DNA of 64,000 nt from the NCBI GenBank assembly GCA_934045905.1, contig OW203765.1, positions 21,639,409 to 21,703,408 of the forward strand. The letters run 5' to 3'. A model generated the notes under the pieces. It saw only the letters and a program-made list of their open reading frames with translations. It searched no databases and was not told the origin of the DNA. This stretch comes from Leuctra nigra. Lineage: Eukaryota > Arthropoda > Insecta > Plecoptera > Leuctridae. Positions 41,193 through 53,202 of the stretch are shown one piece after another; position 1 is the stretch's first letter, and the number at the start of each line of letters is the position of its first letter. The translations under genes and the position numbers were made by a program.

Positions 41193-42106
41193 GCTTCCTT
41201 CCTCACATCTATCAATAAAATATTTACAATTAAACATCTTCAACTAACCCATAACCTTTGGAAGTTACTTGATATGTCCAAAAATTAAATTATAACATAT
41301 TTGGTTGAGTTCACCATAAGTACTTGGAGATTATTGTCCTGTCCATCTTCACTCAATTTGATCGACATGTGCGTTGTTCGAAAGCCATAATGACGCTGCC
41401 TTCTTCAGTAATGGTTTCACTCCCAAAGAATATGACATACAAACTGAAAGCAAATCATGTTATTAGTTAGTTATTAGTAAATACGGTCCTCGCCATAAAT
41501 TATGAATTATGCAGAATGGGTGTCACGGGTAGTGTTAGGACATTGGGAAATGCCCCAATGTTGGGTGTTGGGAAATTTTCATTTCATGAAAATTTTTAAA
41601 TTCATTGCTTTTTAACTTTTTTTTGGAAATAAAATTGACACTTAGTATGCCGGCTATTTCTCTAAGAGGTTTCCACCTGTGAGGTTTCCTTCTGTCAACA
41701 GACGAGAAGTGTTACATAAGATATTTTACATGTTTCATACCTATTTTCGTTTAGGTACCTACCCCCCCCCCCCCCCCCCCTCCTCTACAGATTAAATTTT
41801 GCACCCCAGTTTTTCATTTCCTCCCCCCCCCCCCCATTAAAATGTCTGAAATCATCACTGCCTACAATGTAAATTATTGTCACACACACCTTGTGACTTC
41901 CATAAAAAGGAAGTATTTCACCTCTAATTTTCAGTTATAGGTTAAACCTATTAGAACCATCAAAACAGCTGTTAAAATAATTTTGTTGATTCAGTGTAAT
42001 CTCACTTTTATGGGGATAGCTAAAGTTGGGCAACCTTAAAAAATGAACTCTATGGGTGGACAGAACTCGAACTTGTGAAAATGACAAAATAAAAAGATTC
42101 ATACAT

Positions 42107-42172
42107 GGTGGGATTCGAACCGGCGTGCTTCACTTCTGCAGCCCCCAACGCTAACCAATACGCTACAAGTGC
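42107..42172 (-). repeat. tRNA-like SINE head
   Basis: The minus strand reads TGTAGCGTATTGGTTAGCGT (A-box region) and GGTTCGAATCCCACC (B box), then runs into a TTTTTATTTTG tail. The spacing is tRNA-like but acceptor-stem pairing is not evident, so a tRNA-derived SINE is favoured over a tRNA gene. Confidence 0.55.
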
Positions 42173-43380
42173 CGATGCTGAAATGCTGTTCCTAAGCACA
42201 TTAGACCTAGTAATGACGTAAGCATGGCCGTGATTTCTGCTACGCGTATTTCGCTAATGGCTGGCCGTGACCTGAGCCACTACCCGGAAACAGCGTGATC
42301 TGTCATTAGCCGTGCTTAATTTGGGCGTAAGCCCGGCTTACCCACCTTTTTTGGAGGGTAAGCCGGGCTTACACACCTTTTTATATAAATATTATCTTTA
42401 ATATTAATAACACTGTTAAATACAACACATTTGGTCGCCCTCTACAAACTTATTTTTTCGTGGAGATAAAAATTGGTTCAAAATTTTTACAAAAAGCGAA
42501 GAAACGCACCAAATTCATTCCAGAAATTCAAAATTTTTCCGGGGCTGTGCGCCCCGGACCCGCGTTCTTCTGGGGGGCCCTCTCCCCAGGCCCCCCATTG
42601 ATTCCGTAAGGTAATGCGTTTCCCATGACATTTGTGGGGTGGGCTTACCCCAAGATAGGTACATTATGGGTTACTCTAGAGATCTTGGGCTTACCCACCT
42701 TTTCTAATACAAATTAACCACTGGTCATTAGATAAGTTGGTCCAAGCGTGTTCTGTCGCTACCTACTATACCACAGTAATTATAGAGCTCGAACAAGCGA
42801 AGACTCACATTGCTCATAATGCCATTTATAAATATTTTAAGACAATTAAAATGTCAAATTTTCTTAATACGACACCTGTGGCTCACCACAATTAACCTCT
42901 AAAGTGTACATCGCAAGTACCTACCCACTAGGTACGACGTACGGATTGATTGATGATTGATTTATTAAGTTACAAATTGTATTAATACAGGTGGTAACAC
43001 TTAATTTTAATTTAATAATAATAATATTAGTACCTAGTTCTTACATATTATAACGGGATTATAAGGTAGTACGTACCAAAATTGGAAGTTACTGTGCTTG
43101 GAATCAATTAAAAACTTTAAAAGATTCTTGTGTGAAAAATTTAAATACAATTTATGACAGTTTTTGTTTTGCCTGTCTCACCACTCCTTCAGTGCAACTT
43201 CAGTCATCAGTGTTGCCAACAAAACAATAACTTTAAGATATTGGCGGGATTATTTTCAAACGTGTCATATACCTATAAAAAGCGAAACGGCTCGTTTTTT
43301 AGTTTCCACTTTCTAATTTTCGAAGAATAATAGAATTACCGATTATCAAGGTAAGAGCAAGGACAACAACAATTCATTTC

Positions 43381-44604
43381 AGGTGGCTGGATCGATCGGT
43401 TTTCTGAAGTTTTGGAGAGCTTTCACTAATTTATTAAGTGTAAATACACGTTTATAAATTCTTTTAGCACATAATTTCCTTTCATTATAGTGGGTAGTTG
43501 AAATACCTAGACAACATTTAAATGGTATTTATACGTTATCTTATTATTTAGAATAGTATTACTGCCTCAAAGAAGTTAGTTTTGAATCGGATATTGAAGA
43601 TTTTTCAATAATTTTAACAATACGGTACAATATGGCAACATTGTACTTTCGAAATTTGTATTTGTGCGGAATAGGCATCCTGCGTGAGAAAAGGTTGCCA
43701 CAGTAACCTATACAAAAGTATAGGGAAAAACAAATCTGACAGCGGCAATCCAAATCTCATATTTTGAGTGATTACTTGTGAAAGAAAGATATTTAAGTAA
43801 GTACAAGCTAATAATAATACGCAATATTTATCTTTACACATGTTCAAGTTAAATATTCATCTGATAAATATGATTTATTGCTATTATTTAGAGCTTTGAC
43901 ACATTTCCCCTACCATAGCAGCCTCCATTTTTCTACCACTGTGATGTCACGAGCAGGATTCCTATCATGATGGCTGAGCTTGCTGAGCTTACACCTAGAG
44001 CAGAGCGAATGGAAATCACAGAGCGAATGGAAATCGCAGCCTTGTATACGTACCTATTAGGTATACAAGGCTGTGATTTCCATTCGCTCCGTTCTAGGTG
44101 GAAATCACAAACCAAGGAAATCATGGAAATCACAGCCTTCAAGGCTGTGATTTCCATTCGCTCTGCCTAGAGTATACTTTCATGAAAAGTCAAGGAACCT
44201 TTAGTAGGCATTTAATGCCTTCTAACTACCTTGAGTACTCCCGTGTTGCCAAAAGTATTTTGACTTGATTCGCAATTTAAATTGAATCGCCTACAACTTT
44301 TTATTTAGCAAACGATGATATTGGTTTATATTTTTTTAATGAAAGTAAATAGATCAAAGATTCTTTCTTATATAGGTTTTTTTGAAAATCTATCGGACCA
44401 ATTAAATAAAATCTATATTTGTAGCAAATTTTTCAAACCTGCCATAAGATAACATGGGGAAAAACTGCTTTCTTATTCGCATATCTCGAAAACTAGACAC
44501 GGGAAGTATTTTATTTTTTGAAGTGTTGTTTAGGGGATACCAATGAGTGAGTACAGCAAAATTGAACACTATCTGAAAAAATGGTCGATCGACCCAGCCA
44601 CCTT
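43381..44604. mobile_element. Possible 1.2-kb element with AGGTGGCTGG termini
   Basis: AGGTGGCTGGATCGATCG at 43381 is complemented (one mismatch) by CGATCGACCCAGCCACCT ending 44602. No clear target duplication and no transposase were seen. A palindromic cluster (43995-44170) lies inside. Confidence 0.45.
43995..44170. repeat. Cluster of nested palindromes (GAATGGAAATCACAG)
   Basis: The motif GAGCGAATGGAAATCACAG or a close variant and its complement occur several times in 176 bp, giving multiple alternative hairpins; the outermost arms are CTAGAGCAGAGCGAATGG and its near-complement. Confidence 0.75.
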
Positions 44605-44926
44605 AAATACTTGATTGATAAATACTACTAAATAGCCATAAACATAATATTTCAAAGTTTCAAAGGTTTAGTTCCATCATTTTTTAAATCAAAATAACAT
44701 ACATTCATTCATTGTAATGTCTTGATGAGATTTAATTTTTGCAGACTTTTTAAAATTATATTTTTTATTTCTAAATCTGATTTTTGCAATTTAATTTTTC
44801 GAGTGTGGCACCGATTGTTTTTAGTTATTCACCCAGGAGCGTAATTTCAAATCGGTATCTAATTATTAAAAAAAGGGTTTCTAATATGAAACCTAATTTC
44901 AAAAATATAAGAGTAGTACCTATACA

Positions 44927-45497
44927 CAGAGATGGGCAAAGATACTTGGAAAAAGTATCAAGATACTAGATACTGATACTCTTAAAATTTTCAAATAGAT
45001 ACTTGATAATTGATACTTCATTAAATTTGAGTATCAATTGATACTAGTATCAAAGTATCAAAAGATACTTCCAAAAGGTTTTTTAAACGACCAATAGCAA
45101 GAAATAATTTGGTCAGGGGTGGGAGGGGGAGATCAGTTCACAGCCGAAAGTGTTCTTGGACTTTGGTCATCATCAGTCAACAAAGAGTTAGGGGTTGGGT
45201 GAACAAAGGGTATGGGCGGAAGTGATTCCCAGAAAAAATACCCGAGGTTTTAAACTGAAACATTTTTGTGCTAAAATCAAGTTTTTGCACCTCTACATGT
45301 ACAGGTTTTGAGAGAAATATGCATTATAAAGTATCAAAAGTATCTTCAGTAAAAGATACTTGATACTTTTTTGAATATGAATTGATAAATGATACTGATA
45401 CTGACTCCAAGAAAAGTATCAAGATAAAGATACTGATAGTATCAAGTATCAAAGATACTATCAAAGATACTTGTATCTTTGATAGTGCCCATCTCTG
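44927..45497. mobile_element. hAT-like non-autonomous element, 571 bp, with 8-bp TSD
   Basis: The ends are CAGAGATGGGCA and TGCCCATCTCTG, with an exact duplication CCTATACA (44919-44926 and 45498-45505). Both ends are packed with GTATCAAAGATAC-type repeats. A second copy begins at 62863. Confidence 0.9.
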
Positions 45498-45625
45498 CCT
45501 ATACAGAATTTGTTATGAATTTTATAACATCAGTCATTGTATTGACTAATGATAGGAAGTACTAAGTATCTTGCTTTAGAATCATTGGTGGGCTGGGCTG
45601 GGACCTAAGCACATGCGGTATTAGG

Positions 45626-45863
45626 TACACCCGCGGTCATATAAATTGCTTGCAAAATTCAAATTCCTTTCTCAAAACTTGATTACCAGACAAAACACAC
45701 GTAAAGACGTATGCAGATTTCGAACTTGAGGGGTTGGAGGGTTCAATTTTAACGACTATCCAAACACCTTATACCTAATAATTACTTCTCTCTTCAACAG
45801 ATATTGATGGTAATAGAGATCCAACTTAGCCATTTACCGTCAATTTTTCTGACCGCGGGTGTA
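45626..45863. mobile_element. TA-flanked MITE, 238 bp
   Basis: TACACCCGCGGTCA and TGACCGCGGGTGTA form the ends. The interior has no coding frame. Confidence 0.65.
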
Positions 45864-46609
45864 GATAATACATATTTAAAAAATCAATTTGTTTTGTTAT
45901 GAAATTATTTTTATTCATTGACAATGACAAGTTGTGGCTATTTTGTCACAATTAATGTATTTCACTAATACTTGATGCTACAAGGAAGCTGACATCCGGA
46001 GCCCCCCAGAGTACCCCAGAGTTCATTTTACAACTAAATGTCAGGCATTGTCTCCAACCAGGCACAAATGAAACAAATTATAAAATAAAACAACTGTTTA
46101 TAAGTACCTACTACTTAATTCCTAGAAAGGTAATATCACATGCAAATCCTCCAGAAATTATGACAGGACCAACAAACATTTTTATGATCAAAATTCATGT
46201 ACCTAATTTCTTCAGTATTTCCAGGAATAAATTCACTATAATCCTAATTATCATTAAATAATTATACTTATAAAAATCTAATTGAAAAAATTACAAATCG
46301 TACTATTACCATCCTTCAAAAATGTTCAAGAACTGAAGTGACACACTACCGAATGTACCTACTGGTTTACATCTTACTCTCAAGTGTCAAATCTTAATAT
46401 TCATTAAAAAAAACATAATCAAACTCTAATTGTGGTAAGAGTTCAACATAAGTTCTATAGAGCATCACTTTTCAACAATATTATGTTAGTGTTATCATAA
46501 TATATTTTTGAACCTAAAATATAAATTATAATTTCAGACTAAAAAAAATCCCAAATTTGTTTATATTTTGTTTATTTATTTTGTGTTTATTTTATGTAAG
46601 ACGCCACTA

Positions 46610-47247
46610 TTAAGGTGGCTGTATATCACGTGACTTTATTTCTCTACATCCGATCAGAAGAAATAGTTACCTATGAGTACATACCTTACATCATTCATGT
46701 TGAGTAATCCAAGGTGATTTATGAAGGAAATTCACTGCATACTTGAGCTTATCAATATTTGCAGTCAATATTATTTAATTTTGCAGTGATTTTATAATAA
46801 AAACAACACAAATTTCGTGTATACGTACGCGTGTGAAGACTGTCAAAACCAAGTGCTGTTCGTTTAATCATTACATTCATAATAGTGGATATAATTAATA
46901 TCTCAACATTTCACTGGAAAGACGAAGAATGAGCGCATGTTATACCTACATTCTGACATTGCGTCAGGTTTGGGATGCATATATGCCTTTTTATTAGAGT
47001 AATGTTTGCTGTTCTTGGCAACTCGTAGAATTTCCTTCAACTTCAGGTCTTGGGTTGAGAATATTTAGGTGCAAGGAAGTAAAATCATATTATATGTTAT
47101 TTTCGCAGTTCTTTTCTGCGTAGATAAGTTCCAACTGATGTGTCCTAACTTATCTGATGAGTGAGAAGTATTTGCTAAACTGAACCCTTCCAACTGAAAA
47201 TGTGTAGCTTTTTGGTTGAAAAGTCACGTGATATACAGCCACCTTAA
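46610..47247. mobile_element. TTAA-flanked element 3' of ZNF4
   Basis: TTAAGGTGGCTGTATATCAC at 46610 is complemented up to TTAA at 47244-47247, with perfect arms of at least 29 bp ending at GTGACTTT. It ends 36 bp beyond the ZNF4 stop, so the ZNF4 3' UTR probably runs into it. Confidence 0.85.
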
Positions 47248-47283
47248 CTTCTTTTTAAAACATTTATGTAAAACATTTAGGGA

Positions 47284-49944
47284 TTAAGTTTTCAAAAGAT
47301 TGCTGAGAGGCAAGTCATCATCTGATTCATTAGAATTGTTTTTCTTCTTGACATACTTCCTGTTGTTTACTGGCGGCGTATAAACAACACCTGGCACATC
47401 TTTGTGATACTTCATGTGATTCTTCTTGGACACATTATGTCGGAATGCAAGTCCACATACTTCACACTTGTACGGTTTGTCGCCGGTATGAAGACGCAAG
47501 TGAGCGGCCAGATTCTGTGACAATGTGAACGCTCGGTCACAGAAACTGCATTTGTACGGAGTCTCGCCAGTGTGTGTTCGCATATGTTTTGCCAGTCCTT
47601 CCTTCTTCAAAAACATTTTCGTACAAACTGGACATTTGATGGTCTTTTCTAAGTCTTTCTTCTGCAAGTGATTTCGCTCATGTTTACGTAGACATTTGGA
47701 AGTGAGACATTGTTTATAACACAGTTTACATTTAAACACCCTTTTGTTGTGCTCTCTTTCTACATGTTTTGTATGCATATATCTCGACAAAAACTTCTCT
47801 CCACAAATCTTGCACTTGTATTCTTTTGCATGAATTCTAATATTGTGAGAAAACAACATGTGGAGAGACATGGATTTAATTAAAGTACATGAAAATTCGC
47901 AACGCTTACAAAATACGGACATTCCTTTGAAGTCCACAAACTCATGATAGTGAATATGTTTCTTGAGCTTAACTTTATCCATAAATGATAAAGCACACAT
48001 GGTGCAGAGAAGTTGGTCAGTGGGGTGAAGTCTCACAATATGTTTCGAAAGGGCTATCTTGTTGAAAAATTTCCTTCCACAAATTCCACAATCATGTACA
48101 CTAGCATTAATTCTATCACCGTGAGAAGACTGTATATGGCGAATCATACAAGGAACAAACGAAGAGGAAAACTCGCAAATTTTACAAAATACGGAATCGC
48201 CCCTAAAGTCCATTGACTCATGATGACGAAAATGTCTCGTGATTGTTTTCCGATCCTTAAAAGATTGAGAGCATATGTTGCATATACGTGGGTCTGGTAT
48301 GCGGTGATATTTCTCAATATGATTCTGTAGGTCTTTCTTCATGGAATATTTCTTTCCACAAGTAGTACACTTGCACTCTTTTCCGTTCATCCTAATATCA
48401 TGAGAAGACACCATGTGGCGAGTCATGGATTTAATTGATGTTGTGGAATACTCACAAATATTACAAATCATTAATATTCCTTTGAAGTCCATGAACTTGT
48501 GATAATGTAGATGCTTCTTCAAACTCCCTACATTCGTTAGAGAATGAGAGCACAAGTTGCACGTAAATGAACTCGGCAATGCACTTGCTTTGCAATGAAC
48601 TATCTCGATATGTCTCTGAAGATCATCCTTCGTACAATATTTAATTTCACACGTCATACACTCACATTCTCTTGCAATAATCTTAACTTTGTGGCAAGAC
48701 CACATGTGGCGAGCCGTAGTGTTAGTTGAGGTTGATGAAAACTTACAAATATTACAAATTACTGACCCTCCACTGAAATCCATGAACTCATGATAATGTA
48801 AATGTTCATTGAATTTCCCTTGGCTTGAAAAAGTTTGAGAGCACGTGGGGCAGTAGAATGGGTTAGTTGTGTGTTGCGTAGGTGGCCCCAACGACTGGAG
48901 GATTGGATAAGGCAGAACCATTTGGTCACTACAACTATCAGCCTTAATATGACTACTTTTCATATGCAATTTTAGGGCAAATGAGCCTTCGCAGGATTCC
49001 GAACATACTGGGCACTTTATAGAGGTGTGCTTTGACTTTAGGTGAAACTTGAGGTATCTATCACTTTTAAAGTTTACTTTATCACCACATATGTGGCATG
49101 GTACTCGATTGTGCAGAGTAAGTTTCTCATGAATAGATAAACCGGACTGTGTAAAGATTACATGGCACACTGAGCACTCTGTGGTGATTGTGGGTGGATT
49201 CTTGGATGTGAATGGCACAACGGTTGGTGTTGGACTATTGCTAGATGGTAAATTGTTATCAGTGGACGGATGTTCAGGCAATGGAGTAACTTTCATCGAG
49301 GGATTATTTGTCACCAGCTCTTCAAAGCAGGTATATGCTTCGCTCGTCTCCGTTACTTTGTTATTATATGTTTCGTGTTGCACAGTTGACAGACTGGTAT
49401 GACCTTGAATCTCTACATATCTCTTCTTGTTGGAAAGCGATTTAGTCAAAGATTTAGTTTCTCCACAGGGATGGATGTGTGATGATTTGCAAATCTTCAA
49501 ATTAGTTCCTGTAGCTTTGACATCATCTTTAGTGCCCAAATCTACTTCATCTTTTATTACTTCCAAAGGATCAACAATAGCATGTTCTTCAGCTACCCTA
49601 TATACATCAGTACCAAATTCACATATGGCACGAATTGAATATTTTGCTCCATCTGAATTGTGGTGGTAATCTTTCGCTTGACTGTCATCTCCACCAAATG
49701 TAATGATTTGCGGACATGCTTCAAGACGAGGTCGCGAAATTGTTGGTCTTTCATCACAGCATATTATAATACTTTTAGTACTGGCCACCAGATGGCTTTG
49801 AGAAACACTACAATCTATGACTGGCTCATATGTCTCTTGAATATAAGCATCTCTGTCATGTTTGGCCTTCAAATCTATTTCCTCTTGCATCAAGTTAATA
49901 TTGCCAACTACAACTTCATTAACTACAACTCTATTTCCATACAT
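47284..49944 (-). CDS. ZNF4: C2H2 zinc-finger protein with four three-finger modules
   Basis: Uninterrupted 886-codon frame from ATG 49944. The N terminus (QEEIDLKAKHD, EPVIDCSVS) is homologous to ZNF3 and there is one VDPLEVIKDE motif near residue 128. Both cysteine motifs and the central Ser/Thr-rich linker of ZNF3 and ZNF5 are missing, which explains its shorter length. Fingers begin with ECSVCHVIFT, then four copies of a three-finger module with HEFMDFRG-like linkers, then the shared C-terminal block to CEVCGLAFRHNVSKKNH, PGVVYTPPVNNRKY and an ESDDDLPLSN tail. A putative acceptor (TTATTTCAG) ends at 50152, suggesting a 5' UTR intron. Probably a nuclear DNA-binding regulator. Confidence 0.88.
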   Translation of the reverse strand: MYGNRVVVNEVVVGNINLMQEEIDLKAKHDRDAYIQETYEPVIDCSVSQSHLVASTKSIIICCDERPTISRPRLEACPQIITFGGDDSQAKDYHHNSDGAKYSIRAICEFGTDVYRVAEEHAIVDPLEVIKDEVDLGTKDDVKATGTNLKICKSSHIHPCGETKSLTKSLSNKKRYVEIQGHTSLSTVQHETYNNKVTETSEAYTCFEELVTNNPSMKVTPLPEHPSTDNNLPSSNSPTPTVVPFTSKNPPTITTECSVCHVIFTQSGLSIHEKLTLHNRVPCHICGDKVNFKSDRYLKFHLKSKHTSIKCPVCSESCEGSFALKLHMKSSHIKADSCSDQMVLPYPILQSLGPPTQHTTNPFYCPTCSQTFSSQGKFNEHLHYHEFMDFSGGSVICNICKFSSTSTNTTARHMWSCHKVKIIARECECMTCEIKYCTKDDLQRHIEIVHCKASALPSSFTCNLCSHSLTNVGSLKKHLHYHKFMDFKGILMICNICEYSTTSIKSMTRHMVSSHDIRMNGKECKCTTCGKKYSMKKDLQNHIEKYHRIPDPRICNICSQSFKDRKTITRHFRHHESMDFRGDSVFCKICEFSSSFVPCMIRHIQSSHGDRINASVHDCGICGRKFFNKIALSKHIVRLHPTDQLLCTMCALSFMDKVKLKKHIHYHEFVDFKGMSVFCKRCEFSCTLIKSMSLHMLFSHNIRIHAKEYKCKICGEKFLSRYMHTKHVEREHNKRVFKCKLCYKQCLTSKCLRKHERNHLQKKDLEKTIKCPVCTKMFLKKEGLAKHMRTHTGETPYKCSFCDRAFTLSQNLAAHLRLHTGDKPYKCEVCGLAFRHNVSKKNHMKYHKDVPGVVYTPPVNNRKYVKKKNNSNESDDDLPLSNLLKT

Positions 49945-51006
49945 ACTTTTTCCTCACATCTATCAATCTTATATTTACTGTGGCGTGCTTGACATTCTTA
50001 AACAGTCCTATTCAACTCTATTTTAATCAATATGTGAAATACCTGCCGTATTCTACTAAAAATTGTCACATTGAAGACGAAATAATTCAATTGAAGCTGA
50101 AATCTGGCACTGCTTTCTTCATATGATGGTGTAGCCGTCCAGAGAACATAACTGAAATAAAATTGAGCTAATGTTAGTTTACCTGTCAACATTTTTAAGG
50201 TCTAGGCATCCACAATTGGCTTACAGGACAGTGATGTACAATTGAGAATTCTAGAATAATGGGTCTGCCAAAATTAATGTTAGGGACAGTACTGGACAGA
50301 AAGAGCTTGCCAAGATCCAACTTTCCATAACTTTCTGACTTCCAGACCCAAAAATAATCAATACTAGGGGATGGAAAAACTGCAAAGAAAGATATAGGAT
50401 AGAATGTGTTCAGAAAGTCCAGAATTCTTGTGCCCGGTTTATATTCAATATTAAAAGAAGACACCATATAAGTCCCTACATTCAGAAACTTCATTGGTTG
50501 AAGATGGAAGCAAGAAGGAATCTTCACGGAAGCTAGACTTTGGCACTCATCGAGGTACAAAATTTAAGAATTGTTTTTCATATTCATATTCGGTAGCGTA
50601 TAATGCAACAACTAGGGAAGAGCAGACATTAAGTTTAATACCATTCAAGACGCTAGTCAAGAACAAACTCACGCTAATTCAAGAAAGAGAATTCGCGAAG
50701 TAATGAGATTGGAAGACAAGAATCAAGATTACATCCTATTGAGAATGCTTTTTCAGTTGTTTTTTCTCAGCTAAAAAGCAAATGCTTGGATGTTCTTCCA
50801 ATATTACCACTGATATTGAAGCTCAACTATGTATAATGACTATTATGAATAACTTAAGAAGAAATAGGTAAACGGTGAAGAGTTGAAGCAGCTGAAAAGA
50901 AGAGATGGATGTATGGAAGATCAACGACTCGGTTGTTGAATACAGACCAATTGTGTACAGTATTTTATGTGCTCAATAAAATTACTTTATTATTATTATT
51001 ATTTAC

Positions 51007-51804
51007 TAGGGTTGGGACTTGACATCGATTTTTCGATTTGACATCGATGTCGAATGATATTTTGAGTTTCGATTCGACATCGATTTGAATTGTTTAATCA
51101 AATAATCGTTTGACATCGTTTAAAAAATTCCGAGAATCAGCGCGCAGTATTGTAGAGCTGGCAACAGTGCAACGCGCCTCTCAAGATCAGCTGAGTGGCC
51201 TGCTTCCGCCCTTCCTGCATACCGCGTGCGCAGTTGAGGGTGGGTTGGTCAGTTGTCTCTTGCCATTCAGCGCGTGTTGTTTTTATTCTCTCGTGAAAGA
51301 TTGTTTCCACGCAAAAAAATAATAATCCCGCCGTGGAGACGAAGTGAATTGTGGAAAGTTTTCGAGTTTGAAGTGAACATTACGTGCAACATTGCTAAAG
51401 GATGTTGAATGCAGACAATGTTACCTATGCTTCACGGGATATATTCCGGCAACAAGTCTAATAAAACCATGAATTTGCAACTGGATTTGCAACGAAATTT
51501 TTTCATTAATTGTTCCCTTTTACATAAATAAATGCTTGTACGTTATTTGAAATGAAAAAGTTATTTATTTCAATCATTTCCTCGTCATTTGTTGCCGCGA
51601 GGGGGGTGTGAGAGGGACATCTCTAGCGCTGGAACATGGCCTTGGGCAGACGCAATTGCAGTGTTGCCACATTTCGCCGTAATTATTTCGATGTGGCCCA
51701 TTATTACGATGTCAAAATTATTTCGATGTCGAAATTATTTCGATTTGATGTCGAAATCTTCAGTTTGACATCGATTTAGCAAATCAAATCGAATCCCAAC
51801 CCTA
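51007..51804. mobile_element. hAT-like non-autonomous element, 798 bp, with 8-bp TSD
   Basis: The ends are TAGGGTTGGGA and TCCCAACCCTA, with an exact duplication TTATTTAC (50999-51006 and 51805-51812). Subterminal GACATCGAT/ATCGATGTC repeats are dense at both ends; the middle is unique sequence without transposase. Confidence 0.88.
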
Positions 51805-51819
51805 TTATTTACTCATTGA

Positions 51820-52421
51820 CAGGGCCATAACAAGGGGTGTGCGGGCGGCGCAGCAGCACAGGGAGGGAGCCCCCAACAAGGAGGCGCCAGGAAGCCAAAT
51901 TTTTATGTGAGGACTTTTTTGCACCCAAAATTAGCGTATTAAAAACACAAAAAACGCCATGCAGAGCATGGTTGATGTCGGTGATGATTTCAGTAATACC
52001 CAAAAGGTCTAACCCCCCCCCCCCCTCCTTCACAAATTAATGCGCCCTTTAAAGAATTTTTAAATAAATTTTTGAAATAAAAATTTCAGTGAAATGAATG
52101 TCAGAAATGATTAAAAACCATTAAAATCCTATCAAAAAAAACAAAATTTTCCGTTTCAGGGCCCTGGACCTGCATATGGTTAGGAGGTCCTCCCCGCCCC
52201 CCCCCCCCCCCCCGGTCACTCATTGCTGTCATTGTCAAGGGCCGTGGAAATGTTTGACCACTGTTTCGCATAATTTTTTGGTTTTGTGCACAACCAAAGT
52301 TTTGGTTTTTCCTATAGTCTGAAATCATCACTGGTTGGGTATAGCGTTTTCTGGGGAGGTGGAGTTGGGGGGGGCAAAATTTAGATTGCACCAGGCGCCG
52401 AAATCCCTAGTTACGGCACTG
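51820..52421. mobile_element. hAT-like non-autonomous element, 602 bp
   Basis: Termini CAGGGCCATAACAAGG and CCTAGTTACGGCACTG are imperfect complements. The flanks CTCATTGA (51812-51819) and GTCATTGA (52422-52429) match at 7 of 8. It contains poly-C runs (about 52012-52024 and 52196-52213) and abuts the preceding hAT element. Confidence 0.7.
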
Positions 52422-53059
52422 GTCATTGATAATCAATATTTTAGTCAATGGTTTAGTAAACAAGTACGTTGTTATTGAAGACAATAAAATGCTAATTGAG
52501 CGAGCGGCTCCTTATCGCTCTTTTGGCATGGACCTCTGTTTTTTCTTCTGTTTTAGGGTGATATGACGGTCGTACCATTTTTCCCATTGAGCTGAAATTT
52601 TGCACACATGTACGGACGAATCATCCCTGGGGTTTGCAGACACTGATATTTTTTTGAAATCTGTTTATTGGTTCAAAAGTTATAAAAAAAATTATCTTCC
52701 CATTGGTTGGTCCGATTAATTTGAAATTTTGCCAAATCAGACCAACATTCTATCAAATTTAATTTTACAAAGTTTCAGCCACATCCTCCAATTGGTTGAA
52801 ATTTAAAAAAATCTTACGATTGGTAGAAAATCAAAACATGATCTGAGTAAGTTCAAATTTGGCATGTCAATCAAGACCAACATTATCTCACATTTTACAC
52901 ATTTTCATTTCAACCAAAATCAGTCAAGTATTTACAGACTTGTTAGGTACCATTTTAAGAGTTTAGAAAGCTGCCAAGACATTTTTGTAGAAGTACTTTT
53001 GGAAAAGTAAGTCAAGAAGACTGATCTGTTATCAGTTCTTCCACAACTGGAGTGAACGG

Positions 53060-53202
53060 GAGGGTTATTCTAAATTTCCTTGTCGTCTCGTATCAATTGA
53101 TATGGCGTCACTACCGTGTTAAATAGATAGCACTCCAGTGTGCAGTGAACCCGTATCACGTGAAACGAGACGACACGGGAATTTAGAATAGCCCTCCAGG
53201 TG
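53060..53202. repeat. Small foldback
   Basis: AGGGTTATTCTAAATTTCC and its near-complement GGGAATTTAGAATAGCCCT bound the repeat, which includes a GTCGTCTCG/CGAGACGAC pair. Confidence 0.75.

Larger units (their letters stand above)
41193..46609. other. Intergenic between ZNF3 and ZNF4
   Basis: It contains the ZNF3 5' flank, poly-C runs (about 41762-41782 and 41823-41836), a SINE head, sequence related to the 21832 hAT element near 42530-42610 (CCCCGGACCCGC, GGGGGGCCCT), a possible 1.2-kb element at 43381-44604, an hAT-like element and a TA-flanked MITE. No gene is supported. Confidence 0.65.

Noticed and set aside
42107..42172. Possible tRNA gene on the minus strand
   Set aside because: The B box is good but acceptor-stem pairing is not evident, and the sequence runs into a SINE-like tail.
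50490..50880. Coding-like stretch on the + strand
   Set aside because: Broken by several stops in all frames and not matched to a family I can name; perhaps a decayed transposon or pseudogene.
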